64,000 bases of DNA. It comes from Paraphoma chrysanthemicola. Taxonomy: Eukaryota > Ascomycota > Dothideomycetes > Pleosporales > Phaeosphaeriaceae. The notes beneath the pieces are model-generated. The model did no database searches. It saw only the letters and a list, made by a program, of their open reading frames with translations, and had not been told where the DNA came from. Positions 33,650 to 44,971 of the stretch are shown piece by piece. Positions within the stretch are counted from its first letter, which is position 1, and each line of letters begins with the position of its first letter. The stretch covers positions 806,001 through 870,000 of the forward strand of contig JAGMWG010000002.1 of assembly GCA_020744225.1 (NCBI GenBank), given 5' to 3'. The translations under genes and the position numbers were made by a program.

Positions 33650-35080
33650 ATTGATGAGATTTGATAACCAGATAAGTATATTGTGGGCAAAAAAACGGAG
33701 TGAAGTTCGGAAAAGTCGGCGGTAATGGTTTTATTATTGCTAACCACATATCAGCAAGGAGCACTTGGAGCATCTATGTACTTCATGGGATTCTCGAGCT
33801 TGTCCGCGCCCACGTGGAAGGTTGGCGAGTAATTGGGACGTCAGACAGTGCTCATCATTCTATACTGGCTCGAGATAGACCTTGTAATCCCCGCTCCATT
33901 GCCAAAAAGGGATTCCTCTTTGCCAAACTCAACAGGATTGAAACTAGTGCTGTAAGACAGTGGAATAACAGTAGCCACGAGTGGCAGGCCAAACAAGCAA
34001 TAGACCTAACGGTCGAATTATGCATAGCCATAATCTATTGGTCATGCAGACATAGCCTCCTCATAGCGAGACTGCACCAAAGTAAACAATCTGCAAACCT
34101 ACATTTGGTTTTTGAACATTGCCGATGTCTGATTATATCTCCATTTGTCGAATCTAAAGGACTGTACAATAAACTTATCAATCACTTCATTGACTCTATG
34201 TGTATCTCATGGCTGTTTTAGTGCCTTCTCTATTTTCCCAGGAACTGAGCATTTCTCGGCTCTCCAAAACTGTCCGCGAGGACGCTAGGAGTGGGAATAG
34301 TTGATTTTGATTTCTCTCGGTAGGATTCCATCTGTACAGTACAATCCTAGTCGGGACTGAGCAAATGCCCAAAATGATTTCAAGGTCACTAGGCGATTTC
34401 TGCGAATTTGTTGGATGGGTTTCAGTCTAATCTAATTCTTACGTGGGTATGACGAGCAGCGCTGACCCGCGGCTCCTCCAGAGGTCACAGGTTCTCATTA
34501 CGGTTTACATCGACCTAAAGAAGCGCCACCGCGGATTAAACGAACGATTTGCTATCTAGAAGTTCGTAAGCATTGCTCCCAACGGTGGATTTCACTTGGC
34601 ACCATGTGCACGGAATGAATGCCTTTCGCTAAACCTATCAATATGAAATGATTCCGTTAGCGGTCTATAATGTTTCCAGCTATTACATATACTACTCTAT
34701 ACCGACTTAGTGCTCGAGCTTGATTAATCACTCGAAAATATACAAAGAGGCGATAATTCTTGGCAGGCGCAGTGGCTTAGCGACGTTGAAATCTTGGAAC
34801 AGGTAACATGCATAACACGATGACTATTTGTACATTAGCACAAGTTGCAGAGGCTAGAAAGACCAGAATGAAGAGTGCCTCATGCGACGTCTTGACTACG
34901 TTTCACAGTCTAGGTTTCACAGTCTTTCTAGTTGCGACATTGACGCGAAATTGTATATCCTCACAATGAATGAAAATAGATTTGCATACGTTTCATGAAC
35001 TATATTATTCGACAAAGCCACCGTAAGGAAGCACTAAGTTGATACCCGGAAACCAGAATTCCTCTTGTCTTGATGTTAGG
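33650..35080. other. Intergenic region, no gene seen
   Basis: 1.4 kb upstream of the broken glycosyltransferase and downstream of the alcohol dehydrogenase. Moderately AT-rich, only short unconvincing frames. A small local duplication (CACAGTCTAGGTTTCACAGTC) lies near 34901. Confidence 0.5.
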
Positions 35081-36625
35081 TCAAAGCTTCTTCAGCTCTG
35101 GAGACCCTTCGGCTCGCGGCTCGGAGAATCGCGTCTCCACGAAACACTTCAGCCAGCCCTCGCCTCGGCTTTCCTGCAGATAATATGCTTTGGCAAGGTC
35201 CTCCATACCAATACGATGAGTCACCATGCTCAGCGGGTTGACCTCGTTGTTTTGAATCATTGGAAGCAACTCGTCCCAATCTAATACATGTTAGCAGAGA
35301 AATGCTCATGTTCGCTACCCTTACATTTCTGTACAGGGCATTGCCCGCAGCCTATGAATCTAATTCCGCGTTCCATGACTGCTCCAATATTGAAGTGATT
35401 CGTAACTGTGTTGTATAAGTTGGTGAGCGAGAGGCGAAGGAAGTGAATCTTACAGCCAACATAGTCTGCAATCATACCAACTGTGCCGAACTTTCGAACA
35501 GAATAGATGCACTCATTGACAATCTCCGAGGTATCTTGCTCCATACCAGAGGCCAACTCAAGCTTGTGGGACAAAGACTTTGCGTACTCGCCGCCGCTTG
35601 CTTCAATACAGACATCGACACCACCTGGAACCATTTCGTGAATCTTAGCGGGCACGGTCTGCTTATCCAGGGCATTGAAGTTGATCGTTTCCAGCCCGGG
35701 AAGAATCAATCTTGCGTAATCCGTGCGCCAATTGTTGTCGATCGCAATCACTCTCGCCGCGCCTTTCTTGAATGCCCACATACAGGCCATGAAGCCAATG
35801 GGGCCAAGGCCCCAAACGGCAACGACATCGCCTTTAGCAACGCCGGTGTCGGACACGCTATGGTATGACGTGGGAAGAACATCCGACAAGTATAGTCCTG
35901 CCTGATGTTAGTACATTCGGTCTTGCAAACATTTGATTGGCAACACACCCTTTTCAAAAGGCACATTGTCTGGCAACTTCAACAGATTCTGATCGGCAAT
36001 TGGTACTCTCACGTACTCTGCCTGACCGCCTGCATATCCTCCGACGAAATGAGAATATCCAAAGGCCCCAGATATCTGTTCGCCATAGAGCATCTTTTGG
36101 ACGGTCGAGGCATTGGTTCTGTCGCAAGCAGTAGTAAGTCCCTGCTTGCAGAATCTGCACTCGCCGCACGCAATTGCGAAACTGTTAACGACACGATCCC
36201 CAACCTTTCTCTTCACGACTCTGGGGCCTACTTGTTCGATGATACCACAGAATTCGTGCCCGAGGATGTCTCCTCTCTCCGTCTGAACGATCACACCATG
36301 CAAAAGATGGACGTCACTTCCACACACTGTTGAACCTGTGACTCGGACGATCACATCGCGGTCGTCCACGATTCTAGGCTTGCTAACCTCCACTTAACAT
36401 CCACATCAGTTGTTGATGTGAAATGAGATTGTATGAGCTACACGTACTGACGCGTACATCATTCTTTCCCATCCATACCAGCGCCTTCATTGTTTCGCCT
36501 GATGGATCTGCATACTTTCCGCCGTCACGGTTCGGGCTCGAAATGTCAGTAGTAGCGGCGAGATCTTTGTCGGTGTGTCCGAGGACGGCTTCAGCTTTCT
36601 TTGCGGCGCGATTGAGGACAGACAT
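35081..36625 (-). CDS. Zinc-dependent alcohol dehydrogenase (MDR family)
   Basis: NAD(P)-dependent medium-chain dehydrogenase. Five exons, 36625-36448, 36392-35949, 35897-35454, 35405-35325 and 35280-35081, join in frame to 448 residues; introns are 44-55 nt. The catalytic zinc site appears as STVCGSDVHLLHG and GHEFCG. The structural zinc Cys4 knot is complete in CGECRFCKQGLTTAC. The Rossmann motif is GLGPIGFMA followed by AIDNN. An N-terminal extension of ~45 residues (KAEAVLGHTDKD) precedes the core, as in a fungal subgroup related to glutathione-independent formaldehyde and threonine dehydrogenases. The end has no targeting signal (SPELKKL), so it is probably cytosolic. The substrate is not predictable. 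The gene appears intact despite its decayed neighbours. Confidence 0.88.
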
Positions 36626-36699
36626 GGGATCTGAATGGATTGCTTGTGGCAGGGTGTCGGTTGATGTTGCGCCAGGCTCATGTCCAATGATCTGTTGAT

Positions 36700-37535
36700 T
36701 TATAGTTTCTCTGGAAGCTAATCATGGCTATGATTGCGACGAGATCATCAAATTCATCCTAAATTGGCATGCAATTACTCTGGTATGCTCTTACATTGAG
36801 TTTGTCATTCCCGAGGGGAGAACGAAATAAATCACGATGGTGTGAGATATGACGGGACAATAATATCATTGAGAGCATCAACATTGTCATCATACCAGTA
36901 GTGCTTAACGCTATTCCGCTTCATAAAGCGGCTTAGGGCGCATGATTCGTGTGTGACGATGGGCTGATGTTCGCAAGGATCATTGAATCTTGCCATTCCG
37001 CGTGGCTGGTTGTACCGCATGGATGCGAGCGCTGCATACAAGTCTAATCACAGACGATCCTTTCGCAGGGATACGACTCTGGAGCCGCATTCTCAGACTT
37101 TGTGAACACGAATGTGGGACTGTTGGCGCAGGTGGGGGCACTGCGGGTCAGGAAGCGGGGTTTAACCCATGTCCGATACCTCAGGAAGCGGGGAAGCTGT
37201 ACTCAACAACAACGACATTACGAGCACTCGACAAAAGATGAGAGCCTACGGAATGCCCCAGCTGTGTGTCGGTCATCATATAGTCTTTCGTTCGACGATG
37301 ACACTGCACTACGCTTGTTCAGCCTTGATGTCGGATTTGGCAAGAGACGACGTGGGTGTGACTTAAGAACCTCGTCAAGATGACAAGTTTGATCAACTAT
37401 GTCAAGAAGCCCTCCTGTGGGATTGTTTGAAACATCGCGACAAGTTTCTTTTGTATTAGTATTGCTCTGGTGGCTTTCTAGTTCTGCACTTCCATTTGAT
37501 TGAGCTTACGGTTCAGCAATCTTTATCTCAGCATA
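36700..37535. other. Divergent intergenic region
   Basis: About 0.8 kb between the alcohol dehydrogenase and the small mitochondrial protein gene, which are transcribed away from each other. No gene or strong promoter motif recognised. Confidence 0.45.
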
Positions 37536-38265
37536 ATGTTCTCATATTCCAAAATCCTTCTTAATTCTACTACAAATGCACTCGGTCCCAAGACGGCCCG
37601 AATGATGGATCCCATCAACAGCAGAGCCACTCGCTGGCGTTCACTGAGGCGCATCGCTAACCGAGACCCGGAACTTTATGTAAGCTCAGGACAATAGACC
37701 GAGTGATCTCCAAGCAATGGAAGACGCTAATGAGTTTCAAAGCCCTTATACTTTCTCACAGCGGCAACAGTGGGGTGGTTCGCATGGAAGTTTGGTATGA
37801 AACCCCATCGCGCTAGCAGTCACGTATTCATTCTTGGACCTGTCCTGTATGGCATGCTTTCCTGAATTCATGTATGCTGACCGAGTCAATTACAGTTCAA
37901 AGACCTACTGGCGACATCAGCGATAGCTCCTATATCGCGCAAATTGGAGACAGTGAGCCTTGGAAAGATAATCCAGACGCGGCCTTGAAGGGAAAGTACA
38001 AATATCACCCGTACGGCGATGTGACTCAGCCATCGAAAGAATCGCCGAGCGCACTTAACGTAGTGATTGTTCCGGGTGTCACTTTGCCTAAGGTAAGGAA
38101 TGACCAAATTCTCGAAACATGGTGCTTCACATGCTTGATCTCAAGTCAATTACACCTGCTACCGTGAATGTAAGTACTGGAAAAAGGAAAACCTAAATGA
38201 TGACGTTCGTCCAGTATCTCCATGACCGGTACAACAAGATGGGTAAACCAGAGTATGATTACTGA
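37536..38265 (+). CDS. Small mitochondrial membrane protein, B12D/MLRQ (NDUFA4)-like
   Basis: Assembled from splice sites. Exons 37536-37679, 37743-37794, 37896-38092 and 38215-38265 join in frame to 147 residues; borders are GT-AG and the second intron has a CTGAC branch point. The N terminus is basic, hydroxylated and without acidic residues (MFSYSKILLNSTT...), like a mitochondrial presequence. DPELY then leads into one hydrophobic helix (PLYFLTAATVGWFAWKFG), and a soluble tail follows with SEPWKDN, KYKYHPYGD and VIVPGVTLPK. The DPxL-helix-PW-Y order resembles the MLRQ/B12D family (NDUFA4, linked to cytochrome oxidase or complex I), which is my main reason for the call. It ends LHDRYNKMGKPEYDY. 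Third intron (122 nt) and start are less certain than the rest. Confidence 0.55.
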
Positions 38266-38664
38266 TTCCGTAAGAGTTTCGGGACGCTAGGATCAACGTA
38301 AGAAGGACATGAAGTATGAATAGTCAACATAAATGAACTTGAGGATTTTTTGGCTTGGCTGCTTAAAACTGAGTGCTTGCGTGATAGTGCAATGTAGGAG
38401 ATAAGAGTCGTTGTACAGCCTAGTGATTCACATGGGCTATCCGCACCCACGATTGCAAACCTGGGATGGTGCTTGAAGCTGCTGCAACTGTCCTCAAATG
38501 GTAATATGAAGAAAACTTAACATAGACGCGGGAAACCCACATCGCGTTAAAATTCTAACAAGCAAGCATCAATCGCAGACCTACGTCAGTAAATTTACCA
38601 AGCAAGAGTGAAGTTGCGCATTCTCGGTGAGCGGCCCTTGGCAAAGGTATTGGTTGCTTATTCG

Positions 38665-38726
38665 GAGGCGAAACGGAGCTAACCACAAGGAAGTCCGCCT
38701 CGGTCAGGTTTGAGCGACATTTAGCC
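38665..38726 (-). repeat. 62-bp dispersed repeat, copy 2
   Basis: Second copy of the repeat at 11017-11078, 27.6 kb away and in the same orientation, lying 118 bp upstream of the HET gene. Sequences beyond the 62 bp do not align. Confidence 0.7.
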
Positions 38727-38843
38727 GAGGAATGTAAACAGGTGCGTTGACGCCAAACTGGACTTATCTTCACCGCGCACCTCGACATTCTCAGATACCC
38801 ACTTCGCTTATCCTAAGCTTGACGAGTGCTGTCCCAATGAACT

Positions 38844-40739
38844 ATGCCAGGTGAAAATCATCGCTACCATGCTCTCAGTCCAGAGCTTCGTGAGATTCGC
38901 CTATTAACTCTTTCACCTGGCGAGCGCGAGGAGCCGATTAAATGCAGCTTGTCTACAGTATCGCTGACGGACGAACTTATCTATGACGCTTTATCGTATG
39001 TTTGGGGCAAGTATGAGGCTCAGTCGCCGAGCATCGAACTTGATGGAAACAATTTTACGGTGACACCAAACCTTTATTCGGCCTTGCGCCACATACGGGA
39101 GCCAGTGGGGAAAGACTGCATGAATCTATGGGTTGATGCTGTCTGTATCAACCAAAATGATCTGGATGAACGGAATGCACAGGTGTCCATGATGCGGGAC
39201 ATATATGCGTCCGCTGCGCGGGTGATCATATGGCTTGGAGAGGAAGATGATGATAGCGAAACGACGTTCGATGCCTTATCGGTGGTTGCTGACGAAAGAA
39301 GTTGGTTCTGGCAAGACGCCGGTCGTAAGAACAAATCAAGGCGTCGAAAGGTCTACAACCATTGTGGTAACTTCTTCTTCACTCTAGTAGATCGCCGTGT
39401 TTGGTTCAGCCGCGTTTGGATCCTGCAAGAGCTGGCCATGGCAAGGACCGATCCTATAGTAGTGTGTGGCTGGAACAGGGCATCGTGGGCAACATTCGTA
39501 GCCGCGTGGCAAATGATAGCTGACGACTCCCTATCGGCCTTGGGGACACGTCGCAAAACATCATCTACTGCTAGTAGCGAATCCAACACGATCGAGAAGC
39601 CGGAGCGGCTCAGTTTGACAAAATTGGATGTTTTGAACAGCTTGCGACAATCCGTACAGTTGCAAGGAGGAGCCAAGCTCACCAAGCTACTGACATTGTC
39701 TCGTAGCTCAGAAGCGACTGATCCGCGAGACATAATCTACGGACTGCTTGGACTCCTTGAACTAGAGGCGAAAGACCCCACCAAGTGTTTTCCAATCGCC
39801 GTGGACTATCGAAAATCAAGTGCAGAGGTATACGCAGATGCGATCGCACATATCTTCTCGCGAGGAGAAGGTCCCGACTTTCTTTCAGGTCTCTTCTTGC
39901 CGGGATCCTCAGCTACGGTCTTCGAAGAGTATTCGCTTCCAGCATCCCACAGCAGGTCGTTTCTTCCTTCTTGGGTGCCGGACTTTTCGCGACAAGTCGC
40001 TCACAAAGCTGATCAAACATCCAGTATGATATTTCGTCCGCCACCAGTCATGAGTGCCTCAGGTGCCGGACGAGGGGCGCACAATGGAAAAGTGCTCAGC
40101 AACGGTCTTGAGCTACAGGCTGAGGGCCTAATGGTCGACACGATCCACGAAATCATACCACTGGGCTCGTCTCTCCACGCGATCATACATCAACTTGCAG
40201 ATCTTGAAGCTGCAATGATTGAGGCATGGGAACGGCCCTGCGAATTTGACCCTACTATCGCCGCTCACATGCATCAGTTCAGATCTAGGGAACCTCTGTG
40301 GCGCATCCTCATCTCCAACACAGACAAGAAGGGTGGCTATGAAGCCGCACCAATATCATACCAGGACACGTATCTCAGCTTCTTGAATCGCTCTGGAGAC
40401 GCATACGATGACTTCATTAACAACAAGCACTCAGATGATCATCGCAGACCACCATTCGAAATCTCTCTCCGCTCCTGCGTTGACAACAAATCCTTTTTTA
40501 CAACCAAAAGAGGATTTGTTGGCACATGTGTGCCTACGAGCTGCCCAGGCGATGCAATTGCTATTATCTTTGGATCTCCGGCGCCATTCGTATTGCGGCC
40601 AGTACGTTCACTCGATGGCGAAAAGCCGACATACTCGCTTGTTGGCGGCTCGTACGTGGGCGGGATTATGGGTGGTGAGATGGTTGACGAGTTGTATTGC
40701 GAGGATCTGATGGATTCAACGACTTTCTTCATGCGATAA
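38844..40739 (+). CDS. HET-domain protein
   Basis: 631 residues, one exon. The heterokaryon-incompatibility (HET) domain occupies about residues 45-205, with its three hallmark blocks: YDALSYVWG, LWVDAVCINQND followed by ERNAQV, and YASAARVIIWLGEE. A typical HET-family tail follows (DPRDIIYGLLGL, FLPSWVPDFS, GGSYVGGIMGGEMV near the end). HET proteins trigger regulated cell death after non-self recognition; in many fungi dozens of paralogues exist and most have no known partner. There is no NACHT, WD40 or ankyrin part. The frame is intact. The 62-bp dispersed repeat lies just upstream, so the gene may have moved or lies in a rearranged region; that is inference. Confidence 0.92.
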   Translation: MPGENHRYHALSPELREIRLLTLSPGEREEPIKCSLSTVSLTDELIYDALSYVWGKYEAQSPSIELDGNNFTVTPNLYSALRHIREPVGKDCMNLWVDAVCINQNDLDERNAQVSMMRDIYASAARVIIWLGEEDDDSETTFDALSVVADERSWFWQDAGRKNKSRRRKVYNHCGNFFFTLVDRRVWFSRVWILQELAMARTDPIVVCGWNRASWATFVAAWQMIADDSLSALGTRRKTSSTASSESNTIEKPERLSLTKLDVLNSLRQSVQLQGGAKLTKLLTLSRSSEATDPRDIIYGLLGLLELEAKDPTKCFPIAVDYRKSSAEVYADAIAHIFSRGEGPDFLSGLFLPGSSATVFEEYSLPASHSRSFLPSWVPDFSRQVAHKADQTSSMIFRPPPVMSASGAGRGAHNGKVLSNGLELQAEGLMVDTIHEIIPLGSSLHAIIHQLADLEAAMIEAWERPCEFDPTIAAHMHQFRSREPLWRILISNTDKKGGYEAAPISYQDTYLSFLNRSGDAYDDFINNKHSDDHRRPPFEISLRSCVDNKSFFTTKRGFVGTCVPTSCPGDAIAIIFGSPAPFVLRPVRSLDGEKPTYSLVGGSYVGGIMGGEMVDELYCEDLMDSTTFFMR

Positions 40740-41353
40740 TCACGTCCAAGAACATTTTTATAGTATTAAGACCATGGTCTTAATGTCGGTCAAAGGCCGG
40801 GACTCAGTCTCTGAAGTTCTCTTGTACCGGAGTTTTCGTTCCCGTTTCATCCAATTCCGTCGAGCGACGGTATTTAGTACTCAAGGTGTCTGCAACCCAC
40901 TGCATCAGTCCACGCCACTCTAGAACGATGTCACAAGTCGAGCGGGCTTCCGCGACAGATACACATGCGATCGCTAGCGTCTGGGCAACGACATTCGTCC
41001 CGGCGGCAACACCGCAAACCAGCGCTCCGGAACTTGCGTGCCTTGCGGAAGAACACCAAATCCTTGTATGTCGTATTACGCTCGGATTCCAGCGCCAGAT
41101 AACAGCTTACGACCTGCTCTGTATCGTTGGGTCAGTCGTAAGCCAAGAATGCTTGTGTCTTGGGAGAAGGATGCAAACTTTCCTAATGCGGAAGGCAGTT
41201 AAGAATGCACCAACCAACAGCCACCAATACCCGTTCCTGACAAGCTCAGAGCATAGCCTTGATTTGCGAGGCGAGGATAAATAAATGGCATAACACGACG
41301 GACCCGATCGGTTGTACGACTGGCTTTCAAGCTCGCTTTCGTTAAATCTCGCC

Positions 41354-42820
41354 ATGAAGGTCTCTTCGCTCCTCGGCTTGTTGCCCGGCGTGGCTATCGC
41401 CTCGGATGTCTTGAGCGTCGCATTCTTCGCAAAAGAGAAGAATCAGCTGTATGACTTCATTTCAGCCAATAGCGAAATCGACTATGGCTGCCGACCGGTC
41501 GTCATGTCCTCCGGGGACGAACACAAGTTGCATGCCGTGGTTTCTGAGAGGGAGCTACACCACCTGAAGAGAAGCCTGGACTCGTCGGTCGTTCGGGTGG
41601 AGACTCTCGACAATCTCAACAAGCGACAGACTTCTACTGCGCCAATTGGCAAGGGCGATCGCTTTCAGGGCGGCAAGAAGGCGCCCCGCGGGTTGGGAAC
41701 CAGAAAGCCGAACGAGTATGCGGCAATTCAGAGCGCCGGTATCTTCAATGCCGACGAAGTCTACACGGCGTTGAAGGGTCTGGAGAAAGAGTATGGTCTG
41801 GAGCTCTTCACTCCTCCTTACAAAACGTTCGAGGGCAACACCGTGCTCGGCGGCGTTGCGAACAAGGCAGAGAAAATTAAGAAGGACAAGCAGTACATCT
41901 ACTTCACATCCGGCATCCATGCTCGCGAGCGCGGCGGCCCGGACAACCTCATCTACTTCATCTCCGATCTGCTCTATGCGAACGAGCACCGCATCGGCCT
42001 GACCTACGGCAACAAGACATACTCCAACAAGGACGTCAAGACAGCCCTGGGTGCTGGCATCGTCTTCATCCCCATGACCAACCCGGACGGCGTGCGCCAC
42101 GACCAAGCCAACAGCAACCTCTGGCGCAAGAACCGCAACCCCGCCAGCTCGCGCCCCAACGAGCCTCTCTCCGTTGGCGTCGATCTCAACCGCAACTTCG
42201 ACTTCCTCTGGAACTACACTGTGCACTTCGACCCATCCGTCAGCCCTGCCTCTAACAATGCATCTTCCCAAGCCTTCTACGGCACCGGTCCGTTCTCCGA
42301 GCCCGAGACCCAGAACATCAGATGGGTGTATGAATCGTTCCCCAATATCCGCTGGTACATCGACGTGCACTCCGCCGCAGGCACGCTTCTGTACTCCTGG
42401 GGCGACGACATCGACCAGTCCCACGACCCAAGTCAGAATCTCTTCAACCCGGCATACGACGGCAAGCGCGGTGTCGTCGAAGACGAAATTTACAAGGAAT
42501 ACATCGACCAGGCCGACTGGGACGCGATCCGGATCCAGGCGAATCGCACTACCGCAGCCATGAACGCTACTGCCGGAAGGGCATATGTTCCTCAGCAAGC
42601 CGTGGGCTTGTATCCAACTAGTGGAGCTTCCGACGATTGGACGTTTAGTCGCTGGCATAAGAATAAGAAGGTGAACAAGGTGTATGGGTATACGTTGGAG
42701 TTTGGGTATCCGACCAACTTTTACCCGACGAGTGAGGAGTATGTGCAGAACATTATTGATACGAGTGCTGGGTTTATGGAGTTTATTCTGACGGCTGTGG
42801 AGATTGGATTGAAGGGATAG
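41354..42820 (+). CDS. Secreted zinc carboxypeptidase, family M14
   Basis: Metallocarboxypeptidase removing C-terminal residues, 488 residues from the Met at 41354, chosen because it opens a signal peptide (MKVSSLLGLLPGVAIASDV); the frame extends 14 codons upstream. A propeptide-like region of ~100 residues follows and contains KR at its end (NLNKRQ), a possible Kex2-type cut. Zinc ligands are in HARE (His 189, Glu 192) and DVHS (His 339). NPDGVRHD and the substrate-carboxylate segment GVDLNRNFDF are present, and the catalytic Glu is in YTLEFGYP (Glu 449). Several N-glycosylation sites occur (NYT, NAT). One exon. Likely extracellular protein degradation; specificity (A- or B-type) not determined. 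Confidence 0.92.
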   Translation: MKVSSLLGLLPGVAIASDVLSVAFFAKEKNQLYDFISANSEIDYGCRPVVMSSGDEHKLHAVVSERELHHLKRSLDSSVVRVETLDNLNKRQTSTAPIGKGDRFQGGKKAPRGLGTRKPNEYAAIQSAGIFNADEVYTALKGLEKEYGLELFTPPYKTFEGNTVLGGVANKAEKIKKDKQYIYFTSGIHARERGGPDNLIYFISDLLYANEHRIGLTYGNKTYSNKDVKTALGAGIVFIPMTNPDGVRHDQANSNLWRKNRNPASSRPNEPLSVGVDLNRNFDFLWNYTVHFDPSVSPASNNASSQAFYGTGPFSEPETQNIRWVYESFPNIRWYIDVHSAAGTLLYSWGDDIDQSHDPSQNLFNPAYDGKRGVVEDEIYKEYIDQADWDAIRIQANRTTAAMNATAGRAYVPQQAVGLYPTSGASDDWTFSRWHKNKKVNKVYGYTLEFGYPTNFYPTSEEYVQNIIDTSAGFMEFILTAVEIGLKG

Positions 42821-43059
42821 AGCAATGTATCTGGGATTTGATATGAAAATTTATGACGTGTGAGTGGAGGACGTTGAACAAAAGGATGCATGTGATGGTT
42901 TAAGACATTATGTACTATGCATTTTATGTGTGATGCAGGGTGGCTCCCTATATATATATCCTCCTCCTGACCATTTACGTCCAATTGCTGTTCGTGTTGC
43001 GTGGTTTCGCACGCTTAAATTCAAATCATCTTACACCTCGTTGTAGCTCTGGATATCTC

Positions 43060-43797
43060 CTATGAGATGTCCGCCATGTACTCATCGCTCTCTTGCTCCT
43101 CTTGATTGTCATACTCCACCTCGTGGTCGATGGTCCCATTCGTTACCATTTCGATGAGATCCCACTTCGAGTGCCACGTCAAATGCAGCTTCGGCTTCCC
43201 CGCCTGCATCCTCGGTCTCGCCCCGTCCAAGCTCTCCCACCACGCCCTATGCTCAGGATTCGCTCCCTTGACGCATCGACCTTGCAGCCCTTTCTCCGTC
43301 CAAGCCACGTGGCTGAACATTCGCCACTTGCGCTCCGGATGCAGGTTGTACTCCTTGTGGATCTCCTGCGTGCACTTATTGATAGTGAAGCGATTCAAGA
43401 CGCGGAACTCGATCGGTTCACGAAATACGAACCACTCGATGACAGCGCCGTCACCGCGAAATCCGAGCGCGCAGCCGTTGGAGTTGGAGAAAGCGTTGGC
43501 GAGGTACCCGACTTCCATATAGCCGTGGGGAACTTCGTCGCCGTCCCGAATGGGGAAACTGGCGATGGTATCGGTGCCGATGAAAGAGCCAACGAAGTTG
43601 TATCCCTTTGCACGACGGACGAAGAACTTGCGAAGGAGGTCGAGCGGATACCGCACATCCCGGTAGTGCCAGATCTTGATGTCGTATCGAAAGGAACGGT
43701 ACTCATGTTGCTGGAGTTTCGGCTGGTCCGGGGGCTCCGGTTCATCCAGAGCCTCATGGAATGTCGATGGTACTTTGCGAGTCTGGGGCCGGTTCAT
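43060..43797 (-). CDS. Uncharacterised protein, 245 aa
   Basis: One uninterrupted frame with good codon content. I do not recognise it. It starts MNRPQTRKVPSTFHEALDEP, has a compact, aromatic-rich middle (YDIKIWHYRDVRYPLDLLRK, AKGYNFVGSFIGTDTIASFP, GDGAVIEWFVFREPIEFRV) suggesting a folded beta-rich domain, and ends in an acidic tail (DHEVEYDNQEEQESDEYMAD). No signal peptide or membrane helix. It converges with the carboxypeptidase gene; the two stops are about 240 bp apart. Confidence 0.65.
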   Translation of the reverse strand: MNRPQTRKVPSTFHEALDEPEPPDQPKLQQHEYRSFRYDIKIWHYRDVRYPLDLLRKFFVRRAKGYNFVGSFIGTDTIASFPIRDGDEVPHGYMEVGYLANAFSNSNGCALGFRGDGAVIEWFVFREPIEFRVLNRFTINKCTQEIHKEYNLHPERKWRMFSHVAWTEKGLQGRCVKGANPEHRAWWESLDGARPRMQAGKPKLHLTWHSKWDLIEMVTNGTIDHEVEYDNQEEQESDEYMADIS

Positions 43798-44971
43798 GGT
43801 TGATAAGTGGGCTAGGGGTTGAGTCCGGAGAGTTGATCGATCGTATGTGCCTGAAGAGTAGCCATGATGTCACCGATTCGCCGGTAATTTTTATAGACAG
43901 TGCATCTGGCGTGACGCAGGATTCTCTAGCGTACTGTGACTAGGGAGGTGAAGCCTGACAGTGAGCATGAAGATTTAGCGGCAGTGATGGCCAGGGTAGC
44001 AGGCTACGAGCGTCATCATGCTCGGAAGGATCATGTAGAACAACATCGTGCCTTCTGCGACTCGTCATAACGGCTTGCTGATTTGGTGGTCAGACGCAGA
44101 ATTGAGGTTTAGAGGGCTGCATTTGATGATCTCGTTTGATGTCGTGAAGGCAGGTAGAGATGATGTCGTACTAGGCCAGAAGCATCATGGCTTTCGAGCT
44201 ACCTGTCGGGAGCGTCCGCCTCTCCCATTCCCTTCACCTGTTTCGACGTCAAATGAAAGTCATGGAATACACAACAATAGGTGCTGGATTCTTTTGTGCG
44301 TTCGGAGTTATGTTCAAGCTTGCAATACCGTCTTTGCAAGTCTACCTAAGCCACAGCTGCACCGTGGTGCTACCGACCCGCTCGTGGAGATGAAGGCCGC
44401 GTCCGAATCAATATTAGCAGCACAAGCTCGCAGTACATAGAAATGCATTGACTTTGCCCTTCTGGATGAAAAGCGTAAAGCCGCGAGCTTGCGTATGGTG
44501 TCGCTATGTCGGTGGCAGTCTTGTGCAAGGCCGCATCCGCAGCGCATTTGTGCCCACACGTCACCAATGGTGCGACCTTTCATGTTGAGGTGACACAAGC
44601 AAGTCATAACTGGTGTCGAAAGAGAGATCATGAGCAAATAGGACTTATCATGGCCTCGCCTTGGTTACTCGTCCGCAGTAGGACCTCACCAAATCCGACC
44701 AAAGCGCGCCTCAAGGATCCACTAACCGCAATTCAGGTCGGTCACTTAACGGGCGCCAGCAAATTGTTGGGTCATGACATACCGAACTTTCAAACCAAAG
44801 CTTGATTTGTATCTTCGAACAGTAGCCTGACATGCAAGATCCTGAGCCGTTGGGGCAAAGGTGAAAGCAAACGGGCGGCGCTAGACATGAAGGACTGTTT
44901 GTGGAAAGATCACTCGACCCACACAGCTCAATCATCCAACCTCAGCTTTTTGGTACAGCCAACTGCCTCCC
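43798..44971. other. Intergenic region, no gene seen
   Basis: 1.2 kb separating two oppositely transcribed uncharacterised genes. Only short overlapping frames in several directions, none with convincing composition. Confidence 0.45.

Noticed and set aside
40886..41284. 132-codon frame whose second Met (SQVERASATDTHAIASVWA) recalls a GNAT acetyltransferase start
   Set aside because: The resemblance lasts about 25 residues only; the rest is not GNAT-like and no in-frame splice to a continuation was found. Could be a relic.
41555..42658. 367-codon minus-strand frame opposite the carboxypeptidase
   Set aside because: Antisense shadow of a GC-rich M14 gene; Val/Leu/Gly-biased composition and no motif.
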